DNA of 8,738 bases, from NCBI GenBank assembly GCA_029942065.1, contig JAPYTY010000077.1:1-8738 (forward strand). Reading direction: 5' to 3'. Within the stretch, counting starts at the first letter, position 1. Each line of letters starts with the position of its first letter. This stretch comes from Acidobacteriota bacterium (GTDB taxonomy: Bacteria; Acidobacteriota; UBA6911; RPQK01; JADFOI01). A program made the position numbers and the translations under genes. Shown one piece after another: positions 6,091 to 8,738 of the stretch. Below the pieces are notes generated by a model. It was not told the origin of the DNA and did not search any database. It was given only the letters and a program-made list of their open reading frames with translations.

Positions 6091-7830
6091 TCATTCTGTC
6101 TCCTGTCTCCTGTCTACTGTCTCCCTCTTCTCCCAGACTGCCACCTGCTGCCGGGCATTGGCATGAGAGGGATCCAGAATGAGGATCTCACGGTAAAGCT
6201 GAAGGGCTTCCTCGATTCGGCCCTGGTCCTCGAGGAGGAGCGCTGAGTTGTAATATGCTGTGATGTAGTCGGGCTGGATTTCCCTCGCTTTCGAGAAATA
6301 TTCGAGTGCCTCCTCGGTTCTTTCCATTTGGGCCAGAACGATTCCCAGAGAGTTGTAGGCTTCGGGGATGTCGGGCTGAATTTCCAGAGCCTGGAGAAGA
6401 TGGTGGACCGCTTCCTCCAGATCCCCCTTGCGACGCAGTGCCGTTCCCAGGTTGGTGTGTGCCGGCGCGAAGTGGGGGGAGATCTCGAGCGCCTTTGTGA
6501 AATGATCGATGGACTGATCCACATCTCCGCTTCTCAAGAGAAAGATCCCCAGGTTGGAATGGGCCAGATGATTGTTCTCGGTGGCTTCCACCGCATGCTG
6601 GAAGAGGGTGGCACTATTCTCCCAGTAACTCAGCTGCCGGCGTGCCAGCACGGCCAGGGTCAGCACAAGAAACAGGCTTGCTGCCAGGAGCCAGGCTTTC
6701 TTGAGTTGAAAAGTGCTGGCCAGTCGGCCGGCCCCCCAGATCAGCATCATGAATACGCCGATAAAAGGGATATAGGTGTGGCGGTCGGCCATGGAATGGC
6801 CTCCGGCCTGGACCAGGCCGCTCACGGGAATCAGAGTCCCCAGATACCAGAGCCATCCAACTTCGAGGTAGCCGGATCCACGACCCCGCCAGACCACCCA
6901 GGAGATTCCCACCAGAAAGAGAGTTGCCAGTGCCGCAGTCCACAAGCTCAGGGAAGTCCCGGGATGAGGATAAAAGACGGCCAGGTTGGCCGGCCACACC
7001 AGCTTGAGCAAGTAGGTGAGGTAAGCCACCGCGGCGTTGGCCAGGCGAAACCCGAAGGGCAGAGTATCCAGGGAGGGCAAGGCCTGCTGGGTGGACTGGG
7101 CCGCTCGAATCGTCAGCACGCTGGCCGCTGCCACCGGGATCACCAGGGGCAGTTTCTCGGCTACCAGTCCAGGTAGCCGTTCCCGAATTTCTTTCCAGTA
7201 CTTTCCCAGCCGTTTCAGGGGCCAGTAATCCATCAGAAGCAGGACACAGGGTAAGGTCGCCAGCATTTGCTTGGCCATCAAGCTCAGCACCAGAAATCCC
7301 AGGACTCCCCCATAACGTTGCCAGCACGGCTTTCTCACGTAACCCAGGTAGGCCCACAGGGTAAGCAATCCAAACAGTGTACTCAGAACACTCTTGCGTT
7401 CCGTCACCCAGGCCACTGATTCCACATTGAGTGGATGCAAGGCGAACAAGGCGGCCACCAGGGCGCTGGACCACAGCGCGCCCGTCATTTGCTGCAGTAC
7501 CACGAACAAAAGGACCACGTTGGCCGCATGAAGCAGTAGATTAGTAAGGTGAAAGGTGCCCGGATCCAGCCCGGCCAGTCGATAGTCCAGCATGAAAGAG
7601 ACCCAGGTTGCCGGGTTCCAGACGCCTTCCCTGAAGGTGGTGAGCGCCCATCCCATATTGTCCCAGGTCAGACCCTTTTTGATGTTAGGGTTGTCCCGAA
7701 CGTAAAGATCGTCGTCCAGATCGACGAAATCGAAATGACTCACGGGAGCGTAGACGATCAAGACGATCCCTGCCAGGAGCAGGGCGATGATGATTTTCTG
7801 GTCCCGAGGGCGGGTGAGTAGGTCATTCAT
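6091..7830 (-). CDS. Polytopic membrane protein with C-terminal TPR repeats (TMTC-like, putative GT-C glycosyltransferase)
   Basis: The 579 residues begin with a membrane half of roughly ten hydrophobic segments (about 13-30, 98-113, 121-133, 150-164, 174-199, 228-240, 264-279, 294-313, 324-340, 353-396), followed by four 34-residue TPR units (419-452, 453-486, 487-520, 521-554). The first extracytoplasmic loop carries DLDDDLYVRDNP (37-48), placed where GT-C enzymes have their catalytic acidic pair. HPLNVESVAWVTERK (132-146) and ADRHTYIPFIG (348-358) are conserved features of the bacterial TMTC-like family. Eukaryotic TMTC proteins are O-mannosyltransferases; an equivalent role here is inference. 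GGGGAG lies 10 bases before the ATG at 7830. The gene follows its paralogue by 7 bases, so the two probably form an operon. The last residues (RETVDRRQETE) are encoded by a 7-bp tandem repeat. Confidence 0.85.
   Translation of the reverse strand: MNDLLTRPRDQKIIIALLLAGIVLIVYAPVSHFDFVDLDDDLYVRDNPNIKKGLTWDNMGWALTTFREGVWNPATWVSFMLDYRLAGLDPGTFHLTNLLLHAANVVLLFVVLQQMTGALWSSALVAALFALHPLNVESVAWVTERKSVLSTLFGLLTLWAYLGYVRKPCWQRYGGVLGFLVLSLMAKQMLATLPCVLLLMDYWPLKRLGKYWKEIRERLPGLVAEKLPLVIPVAAASVLTIRAAQSTQQALPSLDTLPFGFRLANAAVAYLTYLLKLVWPANLAVFYPHPGTSLSLWTAALATLFLVGISWVVWRGRGSGYLEVGWLWYLGTLIPVSGLVQAGGHSMADRHTYIPFIGVFMMLIWGAGRLASTFQLKKAWLLAASLFLVLTLAVLARRQLSYWENSATLFQHAVEATENNHLAHSNLGIFLLRSGDVDQSIDHFTKALEISPHFAPAHTNLGTALRRKGDLEEAVHHLLQALEIQPDIPEAYNSLGIVLAQMERTEEALEYFSKAREIQPDYITAYYNSALLLEDQGRIEEALQLYREILILDPSHANARQQVAVWEKRETVDRRQETE
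6096..6123. repeat. Four tandem copies of a 7-bp unit at the 3' end of the TPR gene
   Basis: The plus strand shows CTGTCTC, CTGTCTC, CTGTCTA and CTGTCTC in perfect register. On the coding (minus) strand this is GAGACAG-type DNA that supplies the last residues of the TPR protein, just before its stop at 6091-6093. Seven is not a multiple of three, so gain or loss of one unit would change the C-terminal frame. Flanking TCTCC-rich sequence continues the bias to about 6135. Confidence 0.8.
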
Positions 7831-7837
7831 GGCAGCC

Positions 7838-8738
7838 TTACTCCCCGTTCAAGGCCATCAACTGCTGTTGGGCGTCCCGATGGGCAGGATTTAACTGCAA
7901 GACCTGCTGGAAGTGAAAAGTCGCTTCCTGAATGTTCCCCTGATTGGCCCTGACCAACCCGAGGTGGAAGTGAGCATCGGCCAGATCCGGTTGGATGGCG
8001 ATGGCCCTGGCAAAATAGGCGGCCGCTTCGTCCAAATTCCCCAGATCCATGTGGGTTTTCCCGATATTGTTGTAGGTGGGAACCGAGAGCGGTGACAAAT
8101 CCAGAGCACGTTGATAGTAGACCAGGGCTTTTTCGGATTGCCCCTGAAGATCCATGACCGCACCCAGATTGTTGTAGGCCTTGGCCTTGTACGGGTTGAG
8201 TTCCGTGGCTTTCAGGAACTGGGCCAGGGCCTCCTCGACAAGGCCCTGGGAGATGAGGGCGGTTCCCAGGTTGGTGTGGGCCTGCTCCATTTCAGGGTTA
8301 ATCGAAAGCGCCTGTTTGAAAAGGGTGATGGCGTCCTCCGGCCGTTCCTTTGAGATGAGGATGATGCCTAGATTGTTGTAGGCTTCGGCCATAATCGGAT
8401 TGCTCTGCAAGGCTTGAGCAAGATAACGGGCCGCTTCCTCTATTTTCCCCTGGGCCCGCACTGCCAGCGCCATGTTGTAGAGGCCCCGAGCACTATGAGG
8501 CCGGATTTCAAGAACTTTCGAGAAGTTCCCGATTGCGGCATCGACTCTTCCCCGTTCCAGTAAAGCCGTTCCCAGGTTGTTGTGGACCAGGTAGCTGTCC
8601 CGAGTGGCTGAAATCGAATGCTCAAATAACGTGATGCTGTCTTTCCAGTAGCCGACCTGTTGGCGGGTCAGGACCATCAGGTTGAGGATTAACCCCAGGC
8701 TCGCTGTCGCCAGCCAGGCTGTCGGAAGTCGTACCGCC
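7838..8738 (-). CDS. Second membrane TPR protein (TMTC-like paralogue), 5' end missing
   Basis: The frame is open to the window edge. Translating back from 8737 gives AVRLPTAWLATASLGLILNL before the Met at 8677, so that Met is internal and this is the C-terminal part of a longer protein. The visible 299 residues are a final membrane segment (about 7-24) and a linker (RQQVGYWKDSITLFEHS) aligning with RRQLSYWENSATLFQHA of the downstream gene. Seven TPR units follow, each exactly 34 residues and ending in a proline (P60, P94, P128, P162, P196, P230, P264 counted from the Met). Extracytoplasmic TPRs probably bind a protein or glycan partner. It ends 7 bases before its paralogue starts, which implies cotranscription and tandem duplication with TPR number diverging (seven against four). 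The membrane GT-C half is inferred to lie outside the window. Confidence 0.85.
   Translation of the reverse strand, partial: AVRLPTAWLATASLGLILNLMVLTRQQVGYWKDSITLFEHSISATRDSYLVHNNLGTALLERGRVDAAIGNFSKVLEIRPHSARGLYNMALAVRAQGKIEEAARYLAQALQSNPIMAEAYNNLGIILISKERPEDAITLFKQALSINPEMEQAHTNLGTALISQGLVEEALAQFLKATELNPYKAKAYNNLGAVMDLQGQSEKALVYYQRALDLSPLSVPTYNNIGKTHMDLGNLDEAAAYFARAIAIQPDLADAHFHLGLVRANQGNIQEATFHFQQVLQLNPAHRDAQQQLMALNGE

Noticed and set aside
6328..7176. 282-codon plus-strand frame opposite the TPR gene
   Set aside because: It is rich in Gln, Gly and His with no domain. It mirrors the strongly supported membrane TPR gene on the other strand.
6614..7474. 286-codon minus-strand frame inside the TPR gene
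   Set aside because: It is an out-of-frame shadow of a real gene with low-complexity Gly/Pro/Arg composition.
8675..8677. Met at 8677 as the true start of the upstream TPR gene
   Set aside because: The frame continues to the window edge and encodes a membrane segment homologous to that of the paralogue, so the real start is outside the window.

Overview
The window reads as a chromosomal segment of a moderately GC-rich Gram-negative-type bacterium, probably from an environmental lineage. Acidobacteriota or a deltaproteobacteria-like phylum is my best guess, from the FtsZ core sequence, the membrane TPR proteins and the style of the intergenic repeats. That assignment is inference only. No phage, plasmid, CRISPR, rRNA or tRNA signal is visible.

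Positions 1-4340 (+ strand) hold the distal part of the division and cell wall (dcw) cluster: the 3' part of murC, then ftsQ, ftsA and ftsZ. murC and ftsQ overlap by 47 bp. ftsQ and ftsA lie in the same frame with only TGA-AGG between them. murB and ddl, which often sit between murC and ftsQ, are absent. ftsA and ftsZ are separated by about 200 bp filled by a nested palindromic repeat of roughly 141 bp, with an open frame running right through it. MurC makes UDP-MurNAc-L-Ala; FtsQ, FtsA and FtsZ build the division ring and link it to septal wall synthesis.

Positions 4341-4702 hold a probable unrecognised 55-codon gene on the minus strand, convergent with ftsZ and with its own near-leaderless promoter candidate, followed by about 180 bp of divergent regulatory region. 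Positions 4703-5920 hold a complete tyrS.

Positions 5921-6090 are non-coding and hold A-rich direct repeats and two hairpins. Positions 6091-8738 (- strand) hold two tandem paralogous genes for polytopic membrane proteins with C-terminal TPR arrays, of the TMTC-like GT-C type. The upstream paralogue is cut by the right edge of the window. The 3' end of the complete paralogue runs into a 7-bp tandem repeat.

Most of the window is ordinary housekeeping sequence. The parts most worth a second look are the palindromic element between ftsA and ftsZ, the small minus-strand gene, the altered GTP-binding signature of FtsZ, and the heptamer repeat at the end of the TPR gene. I see no convincing evidence of a wholly new multi-gene system.
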